From positions 2,406 to 66,405 of the forward strand of contig NZ_JACTVA010000013.1 in assembly GCF_014490485.1 (NCBI RefSeq): DNA of 64,000 nucleotides. The letters run 5' to 3'. The stretch comes from Teichococcus aerophilus. GTDB taxonomy: Bacteria; Pseudomonadota; Alphaproteobacteria; Acetobacterales; Acetobacteraceae. The notes below the pieces were generated by a model. It was not told where the DNA came from. It ran no database searches and worked only from the letters and a program-made list of their open reading frames with translations. The position numbers and the translations under genes are program-made. Each line of letters opens with the position of its first letter. Within the stretch, counting starts at the first letter, position 1. This document shows positions 1-11,856 of the stretch, piece after piece.

Positions 1-7
1 GCAGGAC

Positions 8-2363
<2,356 letters not shown>

Positions 2364-2607
2364 AGGCTTGGCCCTTGCGGGCAGTCGGAGAAACAAGGCC
2401 GAGGAAGGATTCCCCAGGCCCCATCTTCTTTCTTCAAGTTTGGTGTTGCGCGCCCAGAACAAGGCGGCGCTTCTGAACTTACGGGCCACAGGGGTTTAAT
2501 TCGCTCGGCAGAGGTGCCGGACCTCAGGCGAGAATGCACCCGTCTCATTCAAACCAACACCTCAACAGCAACGACGCGAGAAAACTCGAAGAAGGAAAAG
2601 AAGGGGT

Positions 2608-2627
2608 CCGGGGAATTCCTTCCCCGG
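2608..2627. terminator. hairpin between convergent cheD and the MCP-like gene
   Basis: A perfect 8-bp stem CCGGGGAA / TTCCCCGG closes a 4-base TTCC loop and is followed by CTTTCC. It lies in the 387-bp gene-free gap (2364-2750) between two convergent genes, so it could serve either strand. It lacks a long T run, so intrinsic terminator function is only probable. The rest of the gap is less GC-rich than its surroundings and holds no supportable gene. Confidence 0.45.
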
Positions 2628-2750
2628 CTTTCCTCCACCATTCGGAGCTCCAAAGCGCACTGGCTTGAGGTGGAATCACCGAAAGACCGAATCACGCGAC
2701 CAAACAAGGCATACAGCTCGAGGTGTGAAGAAGTGTGAACGCATCATGCT

Positions 2751-4433
2751 CTAGAACAAAATGTCCTCCAGATTAGCAGGGGCCGCCGCGGGCGCCGCGC
2801 CGCCCCCGGCCAGCCGCGCCTGTACCTGGCGTTCGCTTTCCATGGTGTAGCTGGCACTGGCGGGCAGCAGCGGGCGGATTCGCGCCACCTTGGCCTCGTC
2901 TGGCGCCGGGCCGCCGGCCAGGGCCAGTAGTCGGGCGGCGGCAGCGCGCAGCATCTCCGGCACGTTCACCGCCTTCAGGGCCGTCTCGGCCGCTGCCAGG
3001 GCGGTCGCCGCGCCGTTGCCTTCTTCCTCCAGCGTCACCAGGGCCAGGCCGATCTGCTGGCCGGTGTCTTCCAGCCGCGTCATGGCGCCGGCAATCAACC
3101 CGCTGAGCTGGTCCAGCGCCGTTTCCTCGGCGCTCCGCCCACGGTCGACGCGGTCCTGCGCCAGGGCGGTCACGCTGGTCAGGTCCTCGGCAATCTGCGC
3201 GACGATCTGCGTGGTCTGGTCGGCGCAGCTGCGCAACTCCCGCGCAATGGTGTGCAGGGTACGGCCGGCATCGTGCAGCCGGCCGGATTTCAGCGTCATG
3301 TTCAGGCTCATCAACCGCAGGTCGGTCTCCAGCCCCCGCACCGTGGCGATCTGGCTGACCAGTTGCGTGACAGAGGATGCGATGCCGCGCGCCATGCCAT
3401 CCACCTCCGCCTGCGCGGTGCGGAACTCGCGCAGCAGCGCCTGCGCTTGCCGCACCGTGGCTTCCAGCGGCCCCAGCAGGCTGCCGCGCCGCTCGTTGCT
3501 GCCATAGGCTTCGTGGCCCAGCTGGCAGATTGCGCGTGCATCCGCCGCCATGGCCCGCAACGCGCCGTCCACGCGCTCGCATTGCGCGGCATGTTCCTGC
3601 GCCGCGTTCTGCAACAGGGCCGATTGCAGGTGGCACACATGCGCCCGTACCAGCGCCGCATCGGCGGCATCATCCGGCATCCGGTGCCGCGCCAGCGCCA
3701 GCACCGCTTCCTCCACATGCTCCACCCGCTGGCGGGTGGTGTCGGCAATCTGCAGCGCCATCACCGATTCCGCCACCCGCCGCGCAATGGCGGCGGATCG
3801 CGCGGAAACCTCGGTGGAGGCCTCCGCCCCCGCGCGCAGCCGGCGGTCCACGGCGCCCACCCCCTCGGCCAGCCAACCCGGGATGCCCTGCAGCGCCTCG
3901 GCCTGCTGGCGCGCGAAGCCGTCCTGCCGCGCCAGCCCGCCGCGCACCTGCTCCTGCAACTGCACCACCACGTGTTGGAACTTCTCCAGGCTCTGGCGGG
4001 AGAGGTCGAACAGCCGGGCGATCTCGGTGGTAAAGGCGGAAAGGTCCTCGCGCGATTCGCCGAGGCCGGACGCGCACACCTTGGCCGATACGGTCAGCAT
4101 GCCCACGGCCCGCACGGTGCTGTCCAGCCGCCCCAGGGCGCCGCCGATGGTGCCCAGCTGCCCGCCCATCCGCTCCAGCACCTGCCGCTCCACCCGCAGC
4201 ACGGCATCGATGCCGCGCACCTGGCCGGCAGCACGCTCCAGCTGCGCGATGGCGTCCTGCAATTGTGGCCCGCGCAACTGCGTGCCCAGTTCGTCGAAGC
4301 AGCGCCCCAGGCCGCCCAGGGAACCCGCGGCGCGTTCCAGCTGGCGCCCGGCGGCACTGAAATCGGCCTCGAGCGGCGCATGGGCTTGGCGCAGGTCGTG
4401 GGCGATGGCGGTCAGCCCGGGGCACGGAATCAT
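2751..4433 (-). CDS. MCP-like coiled-coil chemotaxis protein
   Basis: This large, almost wholly alpha-helical Ala/Gln/Leu-rich protein (560 residues from the chosen start) has no obvious transmembrane segment. Near residues 375-420 the stretch LMSLNMTLKSGRLHDAGR followed by LHTIARELRS resembles a diverged receptor signalling hairpin (usual form: ALNAAIEAARAGE followed by VVA.EVR.LA). The C-terminus ends in NLEDILF, a short docking-type tail. Convergent placement against cheRBD suggests a soluble receptor-like or adaptor role in the same chemotaxis system. The start is uncertain: 4433 is used here; an upstream ATG at 4487 has an AGGA close before it. I do not recognise a precise family. Confidence 0.6.
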   Translation of the reverse strand: MIPCPGLTAIAHDLRQAHAPLEADFSAAGRQLERAAGSLGGLGRCFDELGTQLRGPQLQDAIAQLERAAGQVRGIDAVLRVERQVLERMGGQLGTIGGALGRLDSTVRAVGMLTVSAKVCASGLGESREDLSAFTTEIARLFDLSRQSLEKFQHVVVQLQEQVRGGLARQDGFARQQAEALQGIPGWLAEGVGAVDRRLRAGAEASTEVSARSAAIARRVAESVMALQIADTTRQRVEHVEEAVLALARHRMPDDAADAALVRAHVCHLQSALLQNAAQEHAAQCERVDGALRAMAADARAICQLGHEAYGSNERRGSLLGPLEATVRQAQALLREFRTAQAEVDGMARGIASSVTQLVSQIATVRGLETDLRLMSLNMTLKSGRLHDAGRTLHTIARELRSCADQTTQIVAQIAEDLTSVTALAQDRVDRGRSAEETALDQLSGLIAGAMTRLEDTGQQIGLALVTLEEEGNGAATALAAAETALKAVNVPEMLRAAAARLLALAGGPAPDEAKVARIRPLLPASASYTMESERQVQARLAGGGAAPAAAPANLEDILF

Positions 4434-4559
4434 GGCGGCTGTCTCTCTTCGAGCGTTCCAGCGCATCATGCCCGCACGAAGGTTCATGATTCCTGACCAG
4501 CCGTGCGCCATTCGCCCATGCACGGGGCGCCGACGACCGAAGCCCGAAGCGCCCGGCCG

Positions 4560-5843
4560 TCAGCCAGCCTGTGGCCCGGACGGCGCCGGTGCGCTCCGTA
4601 GCAACGGCCGCAGCATCAGCAGCCCCAGCGCCGGCCCCGCCGCCAGCCATGGCAGCACCGACGCCAGCGACGCCACCCCAGCCAGGCGCGTGAACAACTC
4701 GATGCTGAACACCGTGATGGCGAAGCCGACGCAATTGACCAGCGTCAGCACGCTGCCCATCGCCGCCCGCGGCGCGTTCCGCGCCGTCAGCGCGGAGAAT
4801 TGCGGCGAATCTCCCGCCGCCGTCATCCCCCACAGCAGCAGCCACGCCAGGAAAACCGGCAACGGTGCCCCCAGCAGCAGCGGCGCCGCCAACGCGCAGG
4901 CCCCGCTGGCCCCCAGCTGGAAGGCGGCAATCCGCGCGCTGCCGAAGCGCCGCGCCAGCAGCCCGCCCGCCACGCAGCCCACCGCGCCGGCCGCGATGGC
5001 CCAGAACGCCCCGGCACTGACGGCGGTGCCCGCCAGCCGCGTGGCCAGGATCAGCGGCAGCAGAACATAGAGGGTATAAAGCTCCCACATATGGCCGAAA
5101 TAGCCGAAGACGGAGGCCCGCAGCCGCGCATCCCGCCAGGTGGCGGCCAGGCCGCGCAGGCGGATGGCGGCACCGCTGGGCGCATCCGGGTTGGGCGGCA
5201 CCAGCAGCAAGGTTGCCAGCCCTCCCAGCGCCGCCAGGGCGGATACGCCCAGCAACAACGCCTGCCACGGCAAGGCCGCGCCGCCCCCCAGCTCGCCGCC
5301 GCTCAGGGCACGCACGCCGTGGGGCAGGGCGGTGCCCAGCACCAGCGCGCCGATCAGCACGCCCAGCGCCGCGCCCAGCCCCTCCCGGTACCACCCGGCG
5401 GCAATCCGCATGCCGACCGGGTAGATCCCCGCCAGCAGGAAGCCCACGGTGAAGCGCAGCGCCAGCAACGGCCACCACGCCCCGTCCAGCAGCACGATCC
5501 CCGCATTGGCCAGCGCCCCCAGCAGGGAGCAGCCGCAGAACAGCCAGGTCGGCCGCAGCCGGTCCGCCAGCATCAACAGCGCGAAGACCAGCGTGCCGCA
5601 GACAAAGCCCAGTTGCACCGCGGAACTCAGGCTGCCCGCCGCCGTCGCCGGCAGGCCCCAGTCGCGCTGCAGGTCCGGCATCACCGCATTAGCGGCGAAC
5701 CACAACGAGGTGCCGCAGAACTGCGACAGAACCAGGGTCGGCAGCACCCGCCTGGGCACTTTCGCACCCTGCCGGCCACTGTCTGTCCCCGGCGCCACGC
5801 TCTCACCCCCACGCGGAAGGCTGTCGGCTTCGATTGGTCTCAT
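4560..5843 (-). CDS. MFS transporter
   Basis: A 427-residue major facilitator with about 12 hydrophobic segments beginning at PTLVLSQFCGTSLWFAANAV. The sequence DRLRPTW in the first intracellular loop fits the MFS A-motif position, and RFTVGFLLAGIYPVGMRIAAGW is a typical TM4-TM5 region. Substrate cannot be read from sequence. The start MRPIEADSL is preferred over longer Arg-rich upstream codons, which look like untranslated GC-rich DNA. It stands alone, between the MCP-like gene and the nitroreductase, all on the minus strand. Confidence 0.8.
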   Translation of the reverse strand: MRPIEADSLPRGGESVAPGTDSGRQGAKVPRRVLPTLVLSQFCGTSLWFAANAVMPDLQRDWGLPATAAGSLSSAVQLGFVCGTLVFALLMLADRLRPTWLFCGCSLLGALANAGIVLLDGAWWPLLALRFTVGFLLAGIYPVGMRIAAGWYREGLGAALGVLIGALVLGTALPHGVRALSGGELGGGAALPWQALLLGVSALAALGGLATLLLVPPNPDAPSGAAIRLRGLAATWRDARLRASVFGYFGHMWELYTLYVLLPLILATRLAGTAVSAGAFWAIAAGAVGCVAGGLLARRFGSARIAAFQLGASGACALAAPLLLGAPLPVFLAWLLLWGMTAAGDSPQFSALTARNAPRAAMGSVLTLVNCVGFAITVFSIELFTRLAGVASLASVLPWLAAGPALGLLMLRPLLRSAPAPSGPQAG

Positions 5844-6045
5844 GCGTTGCAGCCTGATCCGCGCCGGCTGAAATATCCAGCCGCCTCCTACGGATTGCCA
5901 CCGCCTCTCCGCGGCCCGCCTGCTCCGGCGCCCGTCGCGGCAGCGGCACCGCATGGTTCCTGCCGCCCCGTACCGGGAACCATCGAAGCAGGATCGGCCG
6001 GACCACCATGATCAGCGGGCCTGGATACCCACGCTTGCTGCAAGC

Positions 6046-6888
6046 TCAATCTGCCTTGAACCCCTTCCTGCGGATGAAGGCGCCGAAATCCGCCCGCTCC
6101 GGCACCGAGTATTGCCGGACCTTGTCCTCCGACCAGCCATACGCCTCGGCCTGGCCGAACCGCTCCGTATACCGCTGCGTCGCGTAGGGCTGCACGGCGG
6201 CGCGCCGCCGGTCGTAATCGGCGATCTTGTCCCGCAGGCCGCTCTCGTCATACCGGTCGTGATGGACCGTGACGTCGAGCCCCAGGCGCGGGCTCATGAC
6301 CCCCGCGAAGGACGGCCACCCCACCCCCAGCCCCGCCACCGGGAACACATGGTCCGGCAGGCCGAGAAGCTCGGACACTTCCGCCGCCCGGTTGCGGATG
6401 GCGCTGACAGGGCAGGCCCCCAACCCAACCCGGTCCGCCGCGGCGATAAACGTCGCCAGCACGATGCCCGCATCGACCGAGGCATTGAACAGCGGGTCCA
6501 GGTGGTCATTCACGAAAGGCTGCTGGCGCCACTCGAAGGCCAGCCGGTGCCGCCGGTTGTTGGCGCAGAATACCAGGAACGCCGGCGCCTCCCTGGCCCA
6601 GGGGTTGTCCGGGATCAGCGCATGCAGCTTCTCCCGCTGCGCCTGGCCGGAGATGATGATGATATCCGCCTGCTGCAGGTCCGACTTCGACGGCGCGGCC
6701 AGCGCCACCGCGCACAGCGTCTCCAGCAACGCGGGGTCGACAGGGTTGTCGGTGTATCGCCGCATGACCCGGCGGTCCGCCATGGCCGCCAGCACCTCGG
6801 CACCTTCCGGCGCGGCCTGCAGCGCCGGCGCGGAACCGAACCGCGCCCTGAGGATCTCCAACAGTCGATCGAGCAACACCACCTCCAT
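6046..6888 (-). CDS. nitroreductase family protein
   Basis: A 280-residue FMN-dependent NAD(P)H oxidoreductase of the nitroreductase fold. The family pattern is clear: DRRVMRRYTDNPVDPALLETL near the N-terminus, ALAAPSKSDLQ (flavin binding), a central VDAGIVLATFIAAADRVGLGACPV helix, and FPVAGLGVGWP late in the fold. Length is slightly above the usual 200-250 because of a C-terminal extension ending in RRKGFKAD. It lies 72 bp downstream of the metallo-beta-lactamase-fold gene on the same strand, so they may be co-transcribed. An alternative start at 6939 exists. Confidence 0.85.
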   Translation of the reverse strand: MEVVLLDRLLEILRARFGSAPALQAAPEGAEVLAAMADRRVMRRYTDNPVDPALLETLCAVALAAPSKSDLQQADIIIISGQAQREKLHALIPDNPWAREAPAFLVFCANNRRHRLAFEWRQQPFVNDHLDPLFNASVDAGIVLATFIAAADRVGLGACPVSAIRNRAAEVSELLGLPDHVFPVAGLGVGWPSFAGVMSPRLGLDVTVHHDRYDESGLRDKIADYDRRRAAVQPYATQRYTERFGQAEAYGWSEDKVRQYSVPERADFGAFIRRKGFKAD

Positions 6889-6960
6889 CAACGCCGCGCC
6901 GCGGCAACCCGCATCGGCGCCGCCATGGCCACGGATCATCCCAGGGAAACGGGATGGCTC

Positions 6961-7854
6961 CTAGAGGGCAACGGACTCGCCATCCGCCGGAACGCGCAGG
7001 CTGGACGCGAAGCCTTCCTTGGCGGCGAAGGCCCGCAGATCGGCGCGGCTGAGGATGCAGTGATTGACCGCTTCCATGTGGCTGGCGATCAACATCGCGC
7101 CCGGTGCCGCCTGATGCACCGCGCGGACATCCGCCATGCCCATGATGATGGGGTCCAGCCCAATGAACAGCGCCATGCCGGCATTCAGGACGATCGCGTC
7201 CGGCCGGTGGGTGGCGATGGCCTGCGCGACGTGCTGGTTCCAGATGGTGTCGCCCGCGACATACAGCGTCTTCTCCGCGGGATGGCGGAACACCACGCCG
7301 CATACCTTGCCCAGGGCCGGGATGGCCTGCAGCGTCGCGTCCGTGCCGTGCTGCCCATCCGTCCGCGCCAGCGTCACGCCGTTGAACGCCGACGTCCCGC
7401 TCAGGACGCGCACATCCGTGAAGCCGGCCTGGCGGATCGCGGCCGCATCCGCGTCATTCTGCGCGAAGATGGGCAGAGACTTGCGCAACTGCGCCTTGGC
7501 GGCGTCGTCCCAGTGGTCGGTGTGCAGATGCGTCACGATCACCGCATCGACGTCGATGAGCTCGGCGACAGGCAGGGGCAGCGGAACCATCGGGTTGCGC
7601 ACCTGGCTGCTGGCCGAGCCGGGGAAGCCGGGCGCCGCGCCCTGGTCCGCCAGCATCGGGTCCACCAGGAAGCGCACGCCGCCGAAATCGACACGGAGCG
7701 TCGCGTTGCGGATCTGCCTGACCGTCGCCTGCCCGGCGGCCGCCGCTGCGGGCCGGACCGTCATCCCAAGCGCTCCGGCGGACAGCGCCCCGAGCGTACC
7801 CATCACCGGAAGCGCCTCGCGGCGGGTCATCGGCAACCCGTCCTGGTCCGTCAT
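6961..7854 (-). CDS. exported metallo-beta-lactamase-fold hydrolase
   Basis: A 297-residue zinc hydrolase of the UlaG/L-ascorbate-lactonase-like type. The metal motif THLHTDHWDD (HxHxDH) lies near residue 110, with later ligands in VAGDTIW and the C-terminal SHMEAVNH. The N-terminus MTRREALPVMGTLGALSAGAL followed by AAAAA looks like a Tat-type export signal. AAGGAACC 6 bases before the ATG supports the start. The gene is divergent from the GlxA-type regulator at 7990 across a 135-bp gap, a common arrangement for a regulator and its target. Substrate unknown. Confidence 0.8.
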   Translation of the reverse strand: MTDQDGLPMTRREALPVMGTLGALSAGALGMTVRPAAAAAGQATVRQIRNATLRVDFGGVRFLVDPMLADQGAAPGFPGSASSQVRNPMVPLPLPVAELIDVDAVIVTHLHTDHWDDAAKAQLRKSLPIFAQNDADAAAIRQAGFTDVRVLSGTSAFNGVTLARTDGQHGTDATLQAIPALGKVCGVVFRHPAEKTLYVAGDTIWNQHVAQAIATHRPDAIVLNAGMALFIGLDPIIMGMADVRAVHQAAPGAMLIASHMEAVNHCILSRADLRAFAAKEGFASSLRVPADGESVAL

Positions 7855-7989
7855 GGCTGGTTCCTTTCAGCACCGGGGCGCCACGCTGATCGCCGGCATG
7901 CCCACGCGGGAGATATGATGACCCCTGGATAGGCCAGCGGCGGCCAGGGTAGGAGTGGCGGTGTCGACATTATCAGGGTTGAAAACGAC

Positions 7990-8982
7990 ATGACCGGCGC
8001 GGACCGTATCGAGGTCGGGTTGGTGCTCTACCCAGGCGCCCAGCTGGCCGCCGTGCTGGGTATGACGGATTTCCTGCTCCTCGCCGGCCGCATCGCCGCC
8101 GAGGCGACCGATCACCGGCAGGCTCCCGCGCTCCGGGTCAGCCACTGGCAGCTCCATGAGGGGGAGGCTGCTCCGCGCCGGGTGTTCGACACCGCGCCGG
8201 ACGAGGCCGGCGCGCCCTCCGTCCTCATCCTGCCGCCCCGGCTCGGGCCGCTGATCGAACCCGCGGAGGCCGCGCCCTTCGTCGGCTGGCTACGCGAATC
8301 GCACGGCACCGGCACCGTGCTCGGCTCCATCTGCACCGGCGCGTTCCTGCTGGGGGAAACCGGCCTGCTGGCCGGCCGCAGCATCACCACGCACTGGACG
8401 TTCGAGGAGGCCTTCGAGGCCCGCTTCCCCGAAGCGAAGATGGATGCCGCCCGCCTGATCATCGACGATGGAGACATCATCACGGCTGGCGGCGTGATGG
8501 CCTGGACCGACCTCGTCCTGAAGTTGATCGACCGCTATCTCGGGCTGGTGGTCATGCTGGAGGTGGCGCGGCGCTTCCTGGTCGACCCGCCTGGCAGGGA
8601 GCAGAGCTACTACAGCGCCTTCGCGCCCAGGCTGAACCATGGCGACGGCGCCATCCTCAAGGTCCAGCACTGGCTGCAGGCGACGGGCGCGAAGGAGGCC
8701 GACCTGGCCGCCCTGGCCGCCAGGGCCGGGCTGGAGGAGCGGACCTTCCTGCGGCGCTTCCAGAAGGCGACGGGCCTGACGACCACGGAATACGCCCAGC
8801 GCATCCGCGTCAGCCGCGCGCGCGAACTGCTCCAGTCGGGCGCATGCACCGCCGATCAGGTGGCATGGGATGTCGGCTACTCCGATCCCGGTGCCTTCCG
8901 AAAAGTCTTCGCGAAGATCGTCGGCCTGACGCCCGCCGAATACCGCAAGCGCTTCCAGGCCCGATCCCCGCACCTGCTATAG
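7990..8982 (+). CDS. GlxA-family AraC-type transcriptional regulator
   Basis: This 330-residue regulator combines an N-terminal DJ-1/PfpI-like class I glutamine amidotransferase fold (about 8-190) with a C-terminal AraC DNA-binding domain (about 220-325). The nucleophile-elbow region GSICTGAFLLGETGLLAGR carries the conserved cysteine, and DIITAGGVMAWTDL is typical of this group. The HTH region shows EERTFLRRFQKATGLTTTEY and the second helix pair VAWDVGYSDPGAFRKVFAKIVGLTPAEYRKRF. It is divergent from the metallo-beta-lactamase and nitroreductase genes, which it probably controls. Confidence 0.88.
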   Translation: MTGADRIEVGLVLYPGAQLAAVLGMTDFLLLAGRIAAEATDHRQAPALRVSHWQLHEGEAAPRRVFDTAPDEAGAPSVLILPPRLGPLIEPAEAAPFVGWLRESHGTGTVLGSICTGAFLLGETGLLAGRSITTHWTFEEAFEARFPEAKMDAARLIIDDGDIITAGGVMAWTDLVLKLIDRYLGLVVMLEVARRFLVDPPGREQSYYSAFAPRLNHGDGAILKVQHWLQATGAKEADLAALAARAGLEERTFLRRFQKATGLTTTEYAQRIRVSRARELLQSGACTADQVAWDVGYSDPGAFRKVFAKIVGLTPAEYRKRFQARSPHLL

Positions 8983-9100
8983 AAAGGCGTTGCCCACGCA
9001 TACCGGCCCGCTCATCCGCTGGTTCCGCGGGCCTTGCCGGGCACCCTCCCGAACAACGCCGTGCGCAGCTTCAGTTCTACGAAGCCGACATTGGCGCGGG

Positions 9101-10309
9101 CTAGGCCGCCACCCTCCGCCGCCCGCCGATCGCGAGTAACAGCATGGCCAGCAGCGACAATCCCGCGCCGACGAGGAACGGCACCGCCGACCCGAAGCTC
9201 TGCCAGAACCAGCCCGCCGCCGTGTTGCCCAGCAGGACCACGGCACCCGTCGTCAGGTTGAACGCGCCGAAGGCGCTGCCTTTCAACCCGTCCGGTGTGG
9301 CCCCTGCGATCATCGCGCCCAGCAGGCCCTGGGAGAAGCCCATATGCAGCCCCCAGAAAACCGTGCCGAGGATGTACACCCAGGCCGAGCCGGCAAAGGC
9401 CAGGACCAGATGCGCGGCGGCCAGGAAGGCCAGGCTCCACAGCAGCAGCCCCGTGGTGCCGATGCGGTCGGACAGCCTGCCGACCGGGTAGGCCGCCAGC
9501 CCGTACACCGCGTGCATGATCACCATCGAAAGCGGCACCCAGGTCGGGGAGAAGCCAGCCTCCAGCGATTTCAGCAACACGAAGGCTTCGCTGAACCGCG
9601 CCAGCATGATGACTGAGGCGATGCCGATCACCCCCCAGACGGCGCGATTCAGCTGCAATGCCTGAGAAAGCCGGAATCCAGCCCGCTTGGCCGCGCCGTT
9701 CTCGGCCGGTTCCCGGACACCGAAGATCAGCACCGCCATGGCCAGCGCGGCCGGAATGGCCGCCAGCCAGAACACGGTCACGATATCCCCGGCCATCAGC
9801 ATCATCACCAATACGGCAAGCAGGGGACCGACAAAGCCGCCCACGGTGTCGAGCGACTTGCGAAGCCCGAAGCTGGCGCCACGGATCTCCGGCGGGCTCA
9901 CCGCCGCGACCATCGCATCGCGCGGCGTGCCGCGGATGCCCTTGCCCACCCGGTCCATCGCCTTGGCCAGGATGATGAGATCGACGCTGGCCGCCAGCGG
10001 AAAAAACAACCGGGAGAGCGCCCCAAGGCCGTAGCCCAGCACCGCCAGCGGCTTGCTGCGGCGGCTCCAGTCGACGAACAGCCCCGACAGGAACTTGGTG
10101 GCGGTCGCCACGGCGACCGACAAGCCCTCGATGAAGCCGACGAGCATGGCCGAGGCGCCCAGACTGCCCACCAGATAGAGCGGCAGCAGGGTCTGCACCA
10201 TCTCGGAGGAGACATCCATCAGCAGGCTCACGACGCCCAGCATCCAGACCGTCACCGGGATGGCCGGGCGCCGGGCACCAGGCGGCGTGCCGGAATGGGG
10301 ATGATGCAT
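9101..10309 (-). CDS. MFS transporter
   Basis: A 402-residue major facilitator with 12 predicted helices. Good MFS marks are DWSRRSKPLAVLGY in loop 2-3, AKAMDRVGKGIRGTPRDAMVAA in the first half, and GRLSDRIGTTGLLLWSLAF in the pseudo-symmetric second half. The RGTPRDAM segment recurs in a subgroup of uncharacterised multidrug or efflux-type carriers. Start at MHHPHS is chosen because upstream codons read as low-complexity GC-rich sequence. No partner genes are adjacent, so substrate is unknown. Confidence 0.82.
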   Translation of the reverse strand: MHHPHSGTPPGARRPAIPVTVWMLGVVSLLMDVSSEMVQTLLPLYLVGSLGASAMLVGFIEGLSVAVATATKFLSGLFVDWSRRSKPLAVLGYGLGALSRLFFPLAASVDLIILAKAMDRVGKGIRGTPRDAMVAAVSPPEIRGASFGLRKSLDTVGGFVGPLLAVLVMMLMAGDIVTVFWLAAIPAALAMAVLIFGVREPAENGAAKRAGFRLSQALQLNRAVWGVIGIASVIMLARFSEAFVLLKSLEAGFSPTWVPLSMVIMHAVYGLAAYPVGRLSDRIGTTGLLLWSLAFLAAAHLVLAFAGSAWVYILGTVFWGLHMGFSQGLLGAMIAGATPDGLKGSAFGAFNLTTGAVVLLGNTAAGWFWQSFGSAVPFLVGAGLSLLAMLLLAIGGRRRVAA

Positions 10310-10521
10310 GGGCCAGCGCCTTATGGATTGCTCCGCGGGGATATGCCCAGGCTCACCCTTCGGCACAACGTACGCCGCCCCATCGCGCGCGGCGGACAAG
10401 CAACCCGCCGCCGGCAGCATCACCGCCGCCCACGGCACACCCCCCCCTGGCCACAAGGCCCGCGAACCCGGACAACCGGCCACGCCACTCCCCGGCCGGC
10501 CGGTCGCCCGGACCCGCCGCC

Positions 10522-11400
10522 TCAGGCCGGCGGCGAACCCGCCTGCGGCGCGACGGCGGCGAAGTCGCTGGCATCATGCCGCTCGCGCAGCTGCCGCGAC
10601 GGGTCGCCATTGACCTTGTTCACCATCGCGCCGCGCTGCACCGCCGGCCGGCTGCCCACCAGCGCCGTCCAGCGCTGCAGGTGCTGGTACTGGCCCACCT
10701 GCAGGAACGTCCCGGCGTCGCCATACAGCTCGCCCTTGGCCAGCAGCCCGTACCAGGGCCAGATCGCCATGTCCGCCACCGTGTAGTCCGAGCCCGCGAT
10801 GTACTCGCTGACCGCCAGCCGCTGGTCGAGCACGTCGAGCTGCCGCTTGGCCTCCATGGCGAAGCGGTTGATCGGGTATTCCAGCTTCTCTGGTGCATAG
10901 GCATAGAAATGCCCGAAGCCGCCGCCAAGGAACGGCCCGCTGCCCACCTGCCAGAACAGCCAGGACAGGCACTCCGCCCGCGCGGCGCCCGCCTGCGGCA
11001 GGAAGGCGCCGAACTTCTCCGCCAGATGCACCAGGATGGCGCCGGATTCGAACACCCGCACCGGCTCCGCCCCGCTGCGGTCCACCAGGGCCGGGATCTT
11101 GGAGTTGGGGTTGATCTCGACGAAGCCGCTGCCGAACTGGTCACCCTTGCCGATCTCGATCAGCCAGGCGTCATACTCGGCGCCGCCATGGCCGGCCGCC
11201 AGCAGCTCCTCCAGCATGATCGTCACCTTCACGCCGTTGGGGGTACCCAGCGAGTAGAGCTGCAGCGGATGCCGCCCGACCGGCAGCGCCTTCTCCTGCC
11301 GCGCGCCGGCGGTCGGCCGGTTGATGCCGGCGAAGGCGCCGCCGTTCTGCTGGTCGTTCACCCAGACCTTGGGCGGGGAATAGCTGGAAGCCTGATCCAT
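10522..11400 (-). CDS. yghU: YghU-family glutathione S-transferase
   Basis: A 292-residue member of the Nu-class/YghU glutathione-transferase branch, longer than ordinary GSTs. The N-terminal extension SSYSPPKVWVNDQQNGGAF precedes the thioredoxin fold; LYSLGTPNGVKVTIMLEE is the characteristic YghU/YfcG start with the TPN glutathione contact, followed by NPNSKIPALVD and the ESGAILVHLAEKFG glutathione-site motif. The helical domain ends with DYTVADMAIWPWYG. GGAGAG upstream supports the start at MDQASSY. Such proteins act as disulfide-bond reductases and peroxidases towards glutathione disulfides. Confidence 0.9.
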   Translation of the reverse strand: MDQASSYSPPKVWVNDQQNGGAFAGINRPTAGARQEKALPVGRHPLQLYSLGTPNGVKVTIMLEELLAAGHGGAEYDAWLIEIGKGDQFGSGFVEINPNSKIPALVDRSGAEPVRVFESGAILVHLAEKFGAFLPQAGAARAECLSWLFWQVGSGPFLGGGFGHFYAYAPEKLEYPINRFAMEAKRQLDVLDQRLAVSEYIAGSDYTVADMAIWPWYGLLAKGELYGDAGTFLQVGQYQHLQRWTALVGSRPAVQRGAMVNKVNGDPSRQLRERHDASDFAAVAPQAGSPPA

Positions 11401-11517
11401 CTCGTCTCTCCGATGATCTCGCCAGCGGCGCCCGAAACCGGGCAGCGCCAGGACGCCCTGGCCAGCCGCCATAGTAGTCGCCTTCCACCCCCTCGCTCCA
11501 CCCCCGCCCGCCCGCCG

Positions 11518-11856
11518 TCAGGATTGGCCAGTCTCGTCGGCGTTCAGCCTGGCGGCCCAGTCCGCGTAGGGCGTCGTCCGCGCCATGCGCCGGTTGTAGT
11601 CAGGCGCGCCGTCATCCCACCAGACCGGGCCACGCTCGCCCAACTGGTGCTTGGCCGCGTCCACCCTGGCTCGCGCGGCCTCCCGCGCCACCTCATCCGC
11701 GGTGCGCATCGCCGCCTGCTTGGCCCGCCGTGCCGCCATCAGCTCCTTCACCAGCTCATCGCGCCGCCCAGGCGGCAGGCCAGGATCGGAACAGCGCCAC
11801 AAGCGCCCCCGGACGATGAAGTAGCGGCCATCGGGCGTCACCGGACCCTTGCCCAT
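11518..11856 (-). CDS. conserved hypothetical protein
   Basis: A 112-residue protein with the segment GRYFIVRGRLWRCSDPGLPP, a charged Ala/Arg helix, and VDAAKHQLGERGPVWWDDGAPDYNRR. This block pattern is familiar from uncharacterised small proteins of Rhizobiales and Acetobacteraceae, but I cannot name a function. Its ATG overlaps the stop codon of the upstream AraC regulator in a TGATG arrangement, so the two are likely co-translated. No signal peptide or membrane segment is visible. Confidence 0.7.
   Translation of the reverse strand: MGKGPVTPDGRYFIVRGRLWRCSDPGLPPGRRDELVKELMAARRAKQAAMRTADEVAREAARARVDAAKHQLGERGPVWWDDGAPDYNRRMARTTPYADWAARLNADETGQS

Noticed and set aside
2514-2738. 74-codon plus-strand frame
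   Set aside because: Crosses the hairpin at 2608-2627, lacks a ribosome site and has unusual codon use for this genome.
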